Assembly (NCBI GenBank): GCA_023091665.1
Contig: JALJCQ010000015.1
Coordinates: 1,426,001 to 1,490,000 of the forward strand
DNA: 64,000 bases
Direction: 5' to 3'
DNA from: Pythium myriotylum
Lineage: Eukaryota; Oomycota; Peronosporomycetes; Pythiales; Pythiaceae
The translations under genes and the position numbers were made by a program. Positions 8,894-18,958 of this stretch are shown piece after piece (the first letter of the stretch is position 1; the number at the start of each line of letters is the position of its first letter). The notes under the pieces are model-generated. The model made no database searches. It was not told the DNA's origin and saw nothing but the letters and a program-made list of their open reading frames with translations.

Positions 8894-11335
8894 ATGCCCG
8901 GGCACTCGACGGACGACGATGGCGCGGCGCCGGCGCCCAAGCGCGTGCGCCGCGAGTACCCGTGGCGTCCGGAGTTCGCGCGCGACTTGGGCGTGCGGCC
9001 GATCCAAGTGAACGCGGTCTCGGGCGAGGCGCTGCTCGTCGAGTGCCGCTTCTGCGTCAGCTTTGGCCGCGAGCCGCCCGCGCCGCCCGTCGCGCCGCCC
9101 GTGAACAAGGACGGACAGCCCGTCAAGACCCGCGCGCGCACGCGCAACGTGGCCCACTGGAAGTACCCTTTCCGCACAGACAACATGCGCTCCCACCACC
9201 TCCAGCAGCACAGCCACAAGTGGGCCGAGTACTCGGGCTTGCTGGAGCTCGCCAAGCAGGAGGACGCCGCCGGGGGAAGGCCCGCGGACGACGAGACCAG
9301 TGCGACCCACAAGCTCAATACGTTCTTCAGGGAGACGCAGGAACCAGGAGCAGTGGTCGCGATGATGTCGTCGAGGCCAAACGGCTCCTTCAAGGCGACT
9401 GTTCCAGCGAGCGTAGAGTCACCAGGGTTGCTGGAGACGAAGCGAGGCGACCACGCGTATCTCCTCCCGAGCATATCCAACGGGGCGATTGCAGATTTTG
9501 TTTTGTCGACGCTTGTAGATATTCCGACAGGTGATGTGAAACTCAATGACAGTGGACGCACTGCCGAGCCTTGGCTTGCTCGGGTCGAGGCGACAGGGAC
9601 CAGCGATTCGAGTGAGGAAATTGCCGTCGAATATGCCATTGATGGCCGAGACAAGTCGGTTTATCAAGGCGTAGCGAGTTTGTTCGAAGCAGGACTCTCG
9701 TTTGCTGCAGTTGCCAATGTCATCAACACCAATCGCCGAATGGGGTCAAATCTCGACCGACAAGATGTCGTGGGATATGCGCAGGCACTTGTAGCGTCCA
9801 ATCTGCAGCGCATCGCCCAGCTAATGGAAAAATCGTGGACCTATTCTCTCCGCCTTTTAGTCCATCCACCGTCTGGCGAGCGAATTCCTGCTTCTCTACG
9901 TTTGAGCGTTCGTGTACCAGTCGACGGATATCGGAACGAGGACGAGTTTCATATCGTTACAGTTGCTCTCCACCAGTCAATGAGTGCAAGTGAGCATGTG
10001 GAGAATCTCATCCACAGTGTTCTGTTGGCTCTCGACCGCAACTTTGCTCAGAAGGTCCTCAGCGTGTCAAGTGTTGGTGCAGTCCAGTACCTGGGTGTCC
10101 ACGCAGGGCTACCTGACCACCTTAAGAAGGAGCTTGAAGGTTCTGTGATTCACGTCGTGGATGGGCGTCACGCTGTTGAGGATGCTGTTCAATCGGCATG
10201 GTTATCGTATCTCGATCAACCTAGTTCAGACCCGAAATGGTGCTTCATTGACGTTTTGTTGCATCAAGTCGAACGCATTCGTGGCGACAATGATGCGATT
10301 GGAAGACTCGGCCACTGTCCAATCATTACACGAACTGATGTCAACACTATCTTCCGAGCAGTGAAGTGGTTTCTCATTCGCCGAGATGTAATGATCAAGT
10401 CCGAGATCCATATTCCAGATTGGTGGTGGATCGTGGCACACGTCGTTGCGGACGTTTGGACTGATTGTCTCGTTACCACCGCCAGCAAGCTTTCAGAAGG
10501 ATGTCGTCTTGAAACTCAAGGAAAACGTGTGATTGTCGAACAGTTGACCAAATCCTTGAAAGCGAAGTGTGCCATATCTGCAGAAAGCATCGCTGGCGAC
10601 GGATTTGAGATAGGTTTTTTGTTCGATGACGATGCTCGTCTCGCCACCATTTTCGTCAGGGAAGAATCCGAGGCGCATCAAATGACCTGGACGAGCAAGG
10701 ACATCGCGGCATGCTTGCGCTCACTCAACGTGTCGACTCGGCGACTGTTTGGAGAATTGGTCAAGGACTTCGACGCTGTCTTAGCTATCGAACGAGAGAT
10801 CTCGTGTATTGTGTTGAATGTGGTCAGCCGTCTGGACTGCAGCAAACCAGAGGAGGTGGATTGCCCCCCACCAACTTTGCCCCTTGACTTTGCTCGTTAT
10901 GACGCATCCGAGATCGTCGATTTTGTTGAGATGCACAGTCGTCGACTCGAGTTTGTATTCCCAACAGCTTTTCTTGACCTTGTAAGCCGCGAGATCCGTG
11001 ACCTACAGGCTCTGCTCTCGACCAGTGAAGACCTGCGCCGAGAACTCGATCAAGCGACCCGTCAGTCTCCTGGGCGGGAGGATTGTTTCGCTGATGCTTG
11101 GAGTCTGGTGCCTCAATTCCCAGCCGCTCGCACTGTAGCTGCTGGGCTGGCTACATCACTACCCCGCCAGTTGCCTGCATACCATGCCGTTCAGTTCGGT
11201 CGAGTTGAAGGAGATCAGATGCCGCCGAATGCAGCGGCAGATCTTGCAGTAGAAGCTCGCGCACAAGCTTGTCAGGTAGAGCGACTTCAGAAGGCTTTTG
11301 AGCCTCCGCAGGACGAGACTTCCTTAGTCGTTTAA
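8894..11335 (+). CDS. Oomycete-type C2-H2 zinc-finger protein, function unknown
   Basis: This is an 813-residue single-exon protein. The N-terminus (about 35-115) has CRFCVSFGRE with C51 and C54, then YPFRTDNMRSHHLQQH with H101/H102 and H106, then KWAEY. This Cys2...His2 arrangement with the PFRTD and KWxEY words recurs in a family I recall as expanded in oomycetes and resembling BED-type fingers, so DNA binding is plausible. The remaining ~700 residues are folded-looking but match no family I know, and I find no transposase catalytic signature. The first ~400 bp are much richer in GC than the rest. The gene ends 54 bp before the next one on the same strand. Confidence 0.7.
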   Translation: MPGHSTDDDGAAPAPKRVRREYPWRPEFARDLGVRPIQVNAVSGEALLVECRFCVSFGREPPAPPVAPPVNKDGQPVKTRARTRNVAHWKYPFRTDNMRSHHLQQHSHKWAEYSGLLELAKQEDAAGGRPADDETSATHKLNTFFRETQEPGAVVAMMSSRPNGSFKATVPASVESPGLLETKRGDHAYLLPSISNGAIADFVLSTLVDIPTGDVKLNDSGRTAEPWLARVEATGTSDSSEEIAVEYAIDGRDKSVYQGVASLFEAGLSFAAVANVINTNRRMGSNLDRQDVVGYAQALVASNLQRIAQLMEKSWTYSLRLLVHPPSGERIPASLRLSVRVPVDGYRNEDEFHIVTVALHQSMSASEHVENLIHSVLLALDRNFAQKVLSVSSVGAVQYLGVHAGLPDHLKKELEGSVIHVVDGRHAVEDAVQSAWLSYLDQPSSDPKWCFIDVLLHQVERIRGDNDAIGRLGHCPIITRTDVNTIFRAVKWFLIRRDVMIKSEIHIPDWWWIVAHVVADVWTDCLVTTASKLSEGCRLETQGKRVIVEQLTKSLKAKCAISAESIAGDGFEIGFLFDDDARLATIFVREESEAHQMTWTSKDIAACLRSLNVSTRRLFGELVKDFDAVLAIEREISCIVLNVVSRLDCSKPEEVDCPPPTLPLDFARYDASEIVDFVEMHSRRLEFVFPTAFLDLVSREIRDLQALLSTSEDLRRELDQATRQSPGREDCFADAWSLVPQFPAARTVAAGLATSLPRQLPAYHAVQFGRVEGDQMPPNAAADLAVEARAQACQVERLQKAFEPPQDETSLVV

Positions 11336-11389
11336 ATAAGTAAAAGGCTGTAGATAACTACGAAGATCCGGCTTGAGTGAAAGGTCACA

Positions 11390-13042
11390 ATGCTGGAGGT
11401 GGCCGCACACATGCAGCTCCTCGAAAGACAGGCTCGAATCAAGAATGAAGAACCTTCTGACGCTTCATTCCTTCCTCTGTCACTAACTATTGCTTGCCTC
11501 CTGCGTCAATTGCCCGTTGGGCTCGCGCCGCCACCAGAAACACTTTCTCTCCATCAGATTGATCGACTCCCTCTTCCCGTATTGGAGCAAAGAATCGCGG
11601 ATTTGCTCCTTCGCGACAGCAACATACAAGCATATAATGGCGGACGAGCACTAGATTTTCTGCGATCGATCGTCATGTACGTCAAGACAGCGCGTGCGAT
11701 GCTGGCGACGTGCCACGACCATCTCAGGAACCACCTTACGACAAAGGAGACCGTACACGCTCTCGTGGATTGCGTGACTGCTACTCTTGGTGAGGATATG
11801 GTGGATGATGATAGAGAGTCCGACCAACAGGGTGAGGAATTCGGTGAAGACAACATCGTTATCAGTGGCGAAGATGAGGGAGAAGAGCCAGAAACATCTC
11901 GGCACTACAGGAAGGCCGCGAGCCACGAAATCCGTCACGAGTCCCTCAGAAGAGTAATAACTGGACCTGTACCACCGCCAGCACCAACCATGAAACACAC
12001 ACCGCACGTCCACACCCGAAGTGTGGCGTTGGCTGCGGTGGATCCTTCAGGCATAGTGAAACGTGCAATCGCCCGGGACATTGGAGACGGCTCAGCAATC
12101 GTGGGGATCATGCAGAAGTACCCAGACGACATCCGCGTCCAAACTCATGGCGTGCGGGCATTGAAGAGCGCCATTCGCAGGATCCCATCTCAGCAGCCCA
12201 CTGAGAAACAGTCAGTTGACGGAAAGAATGACGGATGTAACACGAAAGTGCAAGTTGACGCTGAGACACAGATCAATGAGCTTGTCCAAGACGAAGTGAA
12301 AAGGCGCCTCGAAATGTTGCAACTCGTTCTATCCAACATGCGTAAGTTCCCGGACAACTCATCCCTGCAACAAGAGGCGCTATTCTGCCTACTGGAGTAC
12401 GCGGGACACGCAGATGATCACATCCGCACCATCGCGTCGCTTGGCGGGATTGTCTCCATCATGGAGGCCATGGCTCGACTGCCCGATGACGAGGAAGCTC
12501 AGACAGCAGCGCTTTCCATTCTCGGCCACCCAGTGCTCGCGGAAGAGTCGGTGCTGCGCGTGGATCCAGAGAGTCGACGGCTCGTCCTATCGGCGATGCG
12601 TCGATTCCCACTCAGTGAGCGACTTCAGGGGCTTGCGTGTCTCGCTCTGGCGAATCTCAGTCTGCGGCAGGACGACTCGATGCGGGAGATCGTCGCGCGC
12701 GGCGGACTCGAACTCGTCGTGGCGGCGATGACGCGTTTCAGCGATGTTGGTCTCATTCAAGCGGCAGGCTGCTGGCTGCTCGCGACGGTCAGCTCGAAGG
12801 ACGGTACGTGGGTCGCTCGAGGGCCTCGCATGAGATTTTGACACTAAGGAGAGGCCGCCGCTTCCGCAGACGAGATGCTCGCGGCCTGCCTGGACGCCGG
12901 CGGGCTGCCTCCGAGCGAAAGGGCGCGCGTGCGCTTCGCCTCCGATCCGCGCGTGCAGCAGCATGCGCAGCTGGCCATCGAGAGCTTGGAGCGAGACGCC
13001 CCGCGCGATGAGAGATCCACCGAGCAGTGCCACATCCAGTGA
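11390..13042 (+). CDS. Armadillo-repeat protein
   Basis: Exons are 11390-12803 and 12870-13042. The 66-nt intron (gtacgt...ccgcag) restores the frame as SSKD-DEMLAACLDAGG. Without splicing the frame drifts into a short nonsense tail. The product is about 528 residues. The C-terminal half has armadillo-type helical repeats, with units such as GGIVSIMEAMARLPDD and GGLELVVAAMTRF, each preceded by LQxxAxxALxNL-like helices. An acidic linker (about 140-165) separates them from an unassigned N-terminal helical domain. Such repeats bind proteins. A specific partner cannot be read from the sequence. It lies 36 bp ahead of the SUN gene on the same strand. Confidence 0.75.
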
Positions 13043-13078
13043 GGTGAAGCCATCTTGAGGCGCCGTTAAGAACCTAAC

Positions 13079-15811
13079 ATGTCGCACGTTCCTATCGAGT
13101 CTCCCCAGTCACTTTCTCCACGAAGCAGACCTTCCGAGAAGACGATGCCTCGAGCCTCGCGCACCGTGGACGCGCCTCGCGCCGCCGTGCGCCGGCGTCG
13201 GCTGCTGCTGCTGAGCCTGGCCCTTCTCGCGGCAGCGACGGTTCTGCTTCCAGGAGCCGACGCAATCATCACGCCCGACGAACCGTCACCGCAGAAGAGC
13301 GAGGCGAAGGCGGTCGGACCGACCTCAAACGGCGCGGCGACCCAGGCAAGCGACGCTGCAGGCTCAAAAGATGGCGCTTCACGAGTCGCAATGACTTCAG
13401 GCGGACCGCCGAGCGCTTCTGCTGCCCCAGCAGTGGCCTCGGCCGCAGGCAGCGGGGCACAGATGCCGAGTGATGCGGCGTCTCCCAGAGTGGAGAAACC
13501 AGGCGACAAGTCGGTGAGCGTCAAGGCTCCCGCGGACCAAGACTCGTCATCGGCAGCGCCCGCGTCCACTGTTGAAGTTGTGCACGAGGTGAGTGAGCGC
13601 AGTGCTACGATTGCGCCTAGAATCCCAGTAACGATTCGAAAATGCAGCGCTACGTACGAGGTCGCGGAGCGAGTAATGCGGGGTATTTTGATGACGATGA
13701 GGTTGACGACCGCATATTGTTCTCGAACTCATTCGAGATTGACGATTCTGATTCCGATAATGGAGGTCCGCCAGGGAGCGGGAAACGCCAGAACTACGCC
13801 TCTCTCGATGCTGGCGCAACCATCTTGGACTCATCGCCAGAACTCAAAAGTCCAACGAACCTTCTCGTTCCCGACAAGGATCGATACATGCTCATGCCGT
13901 GTGAGAAACCACGCAAGTGGGTCGTCGTGAGTCTATCGGAAGACGTTCACGCTGATGCGATTGCTGTCGCCAACTACGAGAAGTATTCATCCACCGTGAA
14001 GGAGTTCATTGTGCTTGGAAGTGTCAACTACCCGACAGACACATGGTTTGTTTTAGGTAATTTTACAGCTGCTCAGCAAAATGGTGAGCAGATATTTCCT
14101 CTGGACGCGCAACATCACGTGAGATACATCAAGCTTCGCTTCTTTTCCCACTATGGATCCGAGTATTACTGCACTCTGAGTCAGCTAAAGTAGGGGTCTT
14201 TGTTCCTCAAAGGGGCAGGAGTGATTCTCACCTTAGTTGTTCTGTTTCTCCAGAGTTTACGGAAAAACATTCACACAGGTGATCTCGCAACTGGAGAAGA
14301 GTATTGACGCAGATAGTGCACTGAACGTTCCGTCCCTGCCGTCATTAACGGAAGAGAAACCTCGATTCGAATCGCTCGAGGAGGTTGAGTCGATTCCATC
14401 TACAACAATTAACGTCGAAGCAGCAGAGACAGCTCTTTTGGTATCCACATCCAAGCACCATTGCATCATGGATGATTGGACGCTCAATCTATTGACGTCT
14501 GGCAACATTCCACCCGCAGTCTGTCGTGAAGAAGACGCTCCAAAACAATCGCCAGCGAAACCACCACCATTTCTACCTCAGCCAACACCAAAAGAGGATC
14601 AATCGGATTCGCCATTGACAGCTCGTGAGCTCTCTGCCCTGGAATCACTGGGACGGCATGTGGAATCTGACACGGCCAGCTCGTCGGTTCACTCACCTAC
14701 GCTCAACACAAGTAACACAACCGGTACTGGTACTGCACCAACTAGTCGAATCAATAGCTCTTCTTCGGCAGTAGCCCCAGCCGGTACTCCGAGTAATGCC
14801 CTCCATGCGCAAGGACTCGGACGATTGGAGAGCATTTTTGTGCGCATCACTAAAAAGAGTGAGTTGAGCAAAACATTTCTTACTGTCGTTGAGACTTACA
14901 ATCGTAACGATTACTTTCAGTTCAGCAACTCGAGTTGAACCAGAGTATGTTCGGGCGGCTACTGGAGGAGAATCAAGTCCAACAAAGAAATCTCGCGATC
15001 AGCTTGCATAACAAACACGACGCAATGGCGGCACAGATAGATGAAATTCGTGTACTCCTAACTGAAATGGTGAGTTCGAACGATTCATGTGTAGTGCTGG
15101 ATTGTTTAACGGAGTTTCCTTATGTTCCTTATGTGTAGAACACAAGGATGGAAGGCGAGACAGTCAGCAACGATGAGTACCGCCGCATAGTGGATGAACT
15201 CCGAAAGGAAAATCTGGCTCTCTGGGTTTGTGAACTCCCTTTATTGATCCGCATGGAACACCAGCTAAACAGTTTTTTTCTTCCAGAATGAAATGTTGAT
15301 CGTGCGTGATGTCATCACGACGATGAAAGCTGCCATTCTTTGCGCTTTAGCACTGTCAGCGTGCATTATCGTCTTTTATTTGCTCCGGGTCCTCTTTCGT
15401 TGTATCCAGAGTGCAAAGCGTCGTGCAGATCTTCGCGAATGGTCATGGCGTTTAGAATCTTTCACTCATCATCAAAAGGAGGAGGCCAAGCCGAAGTCTT
15501 CTGGTTCAGAAAGCGAACCGGTGGGAGCGTGGAGGGTAAACTACAAGAAGCAGTTTGGCTCATCTTGGGATGACCATGCGATTGAACGGAAGACGCTACT
15601 TCGAGAGATAGTTAGTGAAGAAGCGGGATCACTTCAAACTGTCCACGGTGGTCAGCGGAGCAAACGTCTGCGAACGGCATCTCTCACGGTGTCTCCAAAT
15701 TTGAAGGACTTGATTGCACAAATGGAGAAAGTCCAACGGGCTGTTGAAGCGGAGGTCATGGTGAAGGGTGGTGAGACCGACAGTGATATCAATCCAGCTG
15801 ACAGTGAATGA
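13079..15811 (+). CDS. Mid-SUN-type ER/nuclear-envelope membrane protein
   Basis: Six exons: 13079-13588, 13648-14189, 14254-14858, 14921-15069, 15139-15225, 15287-15811. The five introns are 59-69 nt and all phases agree, giving 805 residues. The N-terminus has a basic-flanked hydrophobic stretch (RRRRLLLLSLALLAAATVLL) that acts as signal peptide or anchor. A low-complexity Ser/Ala region follows, then a SUN domain about 215-370, with YMLMPCEKPRKWVVVSLSE, YIKLRFFSHYG and LSQLKVYG across the second splice. A coiled coil precedes one membrane helix near 646-668 (ILCALALSACIIVFYLL). A central SUN domain with a C-terminal helix is the layout of SLP1/OPT/mid-SUN proteins of the ER and nuclear envelope, not of C-terminal-SUN LINC proteins. 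The last donor (gtttgt) is weak, but the protein continues cleanly. An inner ATG at 13145 is an alternative start. Confidence 0.88.
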
Positions 15812-15953
15812 TTGGGTACGGCTTATTTTTCCAAAGGTCGCTATTTATGTAGACGTAACAAGACCTCAATAAGGCAAATACCAACGACCCAAAAGCAATC
15901 TAGCACACACACGACTGTTCTACGTGTACTTTTGTCGCCCTTTCGTTGTGATC

Positions 15954-18496
15954 ATGGATGGATCCCTCGTGCGAAGGCCATCGACAACCGAATCGACATC
16001 ATCAAGCGGGGGCGAGGTTACTTTCGATGATGTGGACGACAGCCAAGTTTTTGCATATCTCGATGAAGTAGAAGAGAACGGGTATTCAGGGCCTACAAGT
16101 CCACAAACGTAAGTAAACTTGATATCTTCTTGCGAAACTTGCCCCCAAAATCACAACCGCCAACAACAACTAAGTGTCTACAATTGACGTGGTAGCGTCG
16201 AATTTCGGCTCGACTTCTCCTCCCGACCCAACCCTGGCGGACTGCACTCAGCGAATTCGGGATTCTCGCTGTCCAGAAGACCAAGCACGGGGTCGCTAAT
16301 CGCAGCCACTCGTGTACATCAGCGATCCCCTTCAATGAAATCATCCGCGCCACCGTTTCGAAAGCGACTCTCGCGACGAGCTTCAGACATATCGTCACGA
16401 ATTGTTCTGGGTGACGCTGGGAAAACGTTTAAGTCAGATTCGGTCCCCTCTGAGTCAGCACAAAATTCGCCTCCATCCATTGGGCCTCTGCCGAGCTCAG
16501 TTGGGCCAACGATGTCATCAGAGTTGAGAAGCACTCAGATGGTGGGAGGCGACACATCAACTCCAAGTCCAGAAGACCTGGTGCTAACAGCAACATCTAT
16601 ACATACGAGCGTGGTTGAGAACCTGGAGGCTGAGAAGGAGACCTTACGCTCTGAATTATCTAGCGCGCGGCTAAATGTTTCCGAGCTTCTAGAACGGCTA
16701 CAAGCGAGCGAACGCCATAACGGGTCACTAGTAGAGCAACTAGCTTGTGTGAAAGAATCATACGAGATCAAACTACGCTATGCTTACGACGAAGCTGCGT
16801 CAGTTCGCAAAGAAATCTGCGACCAAAAGGAACGGGAAATGGAGGCTCTGCGTGACGCGTTTGACAAAGAAAGGCAACTGCTTGAAGAGGATATGAATGC
16901 TACGATAACAAAGATCGAGTGTGAGCTCCAAAGCGATTCGGAACGGCTTCAACGTCTTCTCCGAGACGGCAGAAACCAGACCAACGCACTGAAAGCACAA
17001 ATCGCGTCACTTCAGGCAGAGCTGAAGGCGTCAGAGACCGAGAAACACCGGATGTCTGTAACTGATGCGTCATTAGTTACAAGATACGAAGCCTTACAAG
17101 TGAATTCGAATCACTGGGAACTGAAGTGCCAGGGGCTACAGGATCAAGTCCACCAGCTACTTAGTGAACAGGACGAAATGCGCCAACGAGAGCACGCGTA
17201 CAGAGAAGCCAATGAAAAGAAAGCAGCTCTTTATACCACACTCCATGATCGCTTTAGGTCGCAAGTGCAACTGTTGCAATCACAACTGAAGGCACTGGCG
17301 ATCGAATCGCGACAAACGATTGAGAGGGAGGTGAAAAGGACAAACACGCTACTCAATCGGCTTCATCAACAAGCAAGTGAGCTGTCTATTAATGCGAACG
17401 ACAAAGCGATGGCTCTTGTTGCCAAACAGAATAGAATAATCCAGCTTGAGGCACAGTTGAAAAACGAGCGGCAAAGTGTTCTGCAATTGGATTCTACCCT
17501 TGAGAAGGCAAATCGATCCATGCAGAGGAAGGAGACTTACTACAAGGGTAAACTTCACGAACAAAAGGAGTTCCTGGACATTACAGTGGCCGTTCGGAAT
17601 GGCCTCACAAACGAGTTACAAAACAAGAAGAAGAAGCTTGAAGAACTCGAGAAACAGCTGCAAGAGGCCAAACGGGGGAAAGACACCGCAGATATCAAGA
17701 ACAAACACTTGCTGCAACAGGTTAAAATCATGCAGCATATCCATGCCCTCGAGATGGAACAAGTAGCGCTTTTACAGAAGCAAAAGCTCAACGTCACCCG
17801 CCGGAGTTCACGCATTTCGATTTCTGGGAGCGATGAGAAGCGAATGTGCGGAACGTCTGTGTTCAGTTTGTCGGGTGGGGTCACTGCCAGCTACAAATTC
17901 TCGTCTTTGATGAGAAGGACAAGCGACCCTGTAACTTCAAGTTCGTTCGAAGGAAGTGAAAACGGACTAAAAGGAGTTGGTGGTGAGTGCGGAAAGGTAT
18001 CTGAAGCTTCCACGAGAAGAGGATGGCTTCCAGAAGATGACGTTTTCGCGGCGGAAGGTTTGTGGATCATACCTAGTTGGAAACCTCTCATCTTACGATT
18101 GCACGTGGCTGATGTGCTTGCATTGCAGAATGGCAAGAGTTCGTAGAACTGGCAGCATTACACGAGACTGAGAGTTTCAACGCTCTCCAGGAACATCAAA
18201 AGAGTCGGGAAAAGCCATATCCCAACACGTTTTGATTATGACCACCCCACAGACTGCTCCTGATCGAACAGATACATCTATCTATATCATTTTGCAGAGG
18301 TGGATGTGAAGTTGCAGCACTGGTTGAACTGCATCCAGCCGAAGTCAGCGGACTGTCGCGACTCGTTCCGATGGAGGCATCGGTGGTGCGTTACGGTACT
18401 TTGTTCAACGCACTTCGCTCGAGCTCGAACCACAGGAAAGAGCTCAACCAACGCCCCCACAACGCGGGTCTGGGGTCATTTTCTTGGGTCGGTTAA
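15954..18496 (+). CDS. Long coiled-coil protein, function unknown
   Basis: Exons are 15954-16108, 16196-18057, 18129-18228 and 18298-18496, with introns of 87, 71 and 69 nt. Phases agree and give 771 residues. Residues 1-150 are Ser/Pro-rich and probably disordered. About 150-550 is an almost unbroken heptad coiled coil rich in Glu, Lys and Gln (for example LEELEKQLQEAKRGKD). The C-terminus, after the last two introns, contains EEWQEFVELAALHETESF and EVAALVELHPAEVSGLSRL. The third donor (gttttg) is non-standard, so the last exon is less certain. The lone main exon would otherwise stop at 18146. A cytoskeletal or centrosomal scaffold is possible but nothing in the sequence proves it. Confidence 0.7.
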
Positions 18497-18896
18497 AATC
18501 CGGGTTGAAATGCGAATCGTCCTGTTTGGAGGCTGGCGAATGTCTCCCACTCTCCCGCAGTTGAGTTGATAGAACATGTCTTTACCTCGCACCTGAGTTG
18601 GACAAAAGCCTTTTGTCCTTTTAGCAGGCGGGTCATAATCAGTGGGAGGTTTCCGTCATCAACACGATGATGCTAATCATTTTCGCCCAATCGTTGGTGC
18701 ACTCACGTCCCATCCGCCAATCCAGAAGGGTCCCACTCTCTTGAAAGATTAATCCCTAAAGCAGTTGCTCCCACACACCTAAACCCTTAGTCTACTGATA
18801 TAGCGAGTGCATGGCATCAGCATAAACGTCGCGGGCCTGGCTCTACCCTCGCCAGAGCTTCGGTTCGCTTCACCGCTCCCTCTCTCTTGACCTCCG
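18497..18896. other. Upstream region of ABCA copy 2
   Basis: This is non-coding sequence between the coiled-coil gene and the second ABCA gene. Minus-strand frames here are antisense shadows of the following gene. I see no repeat or RNA gene. Confidence 0.4.
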
Positions 18897-18910
18897 ATCG
18901 TCATTTGCCT
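18897..18910 (+). promoter_or_regulatory. INR-like core promoter of ABCA copy 2
   Basis: gatcgtcatttgcc matches the TCATTY core of the oomycete initiator and lies about 50-60 bp upstream of the ATG at 18959. The FPR half is poor. Its position argues that the open frame upstream of 18959 is leader, not protein. Confidence 0.45.
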
Positions 18911-18958
18911 CGTGGAGCTCCTGAGGAGACTGCTCGCTCTCCTCGCGGCTGCTGCTCC

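Noticed and set aside
11336..11389. Possible intron joining the zinc-finger and armadillo genes
   Set aside because: No acceptable donor-acceptor pair with matching phase was found in the 54 bp, and both sides have natural stop and start codons.
18887..18958. 24-codon extension of ABCA copy 2
   Set aside because: It needs a TTG start and overlaps the INR-like promoter.
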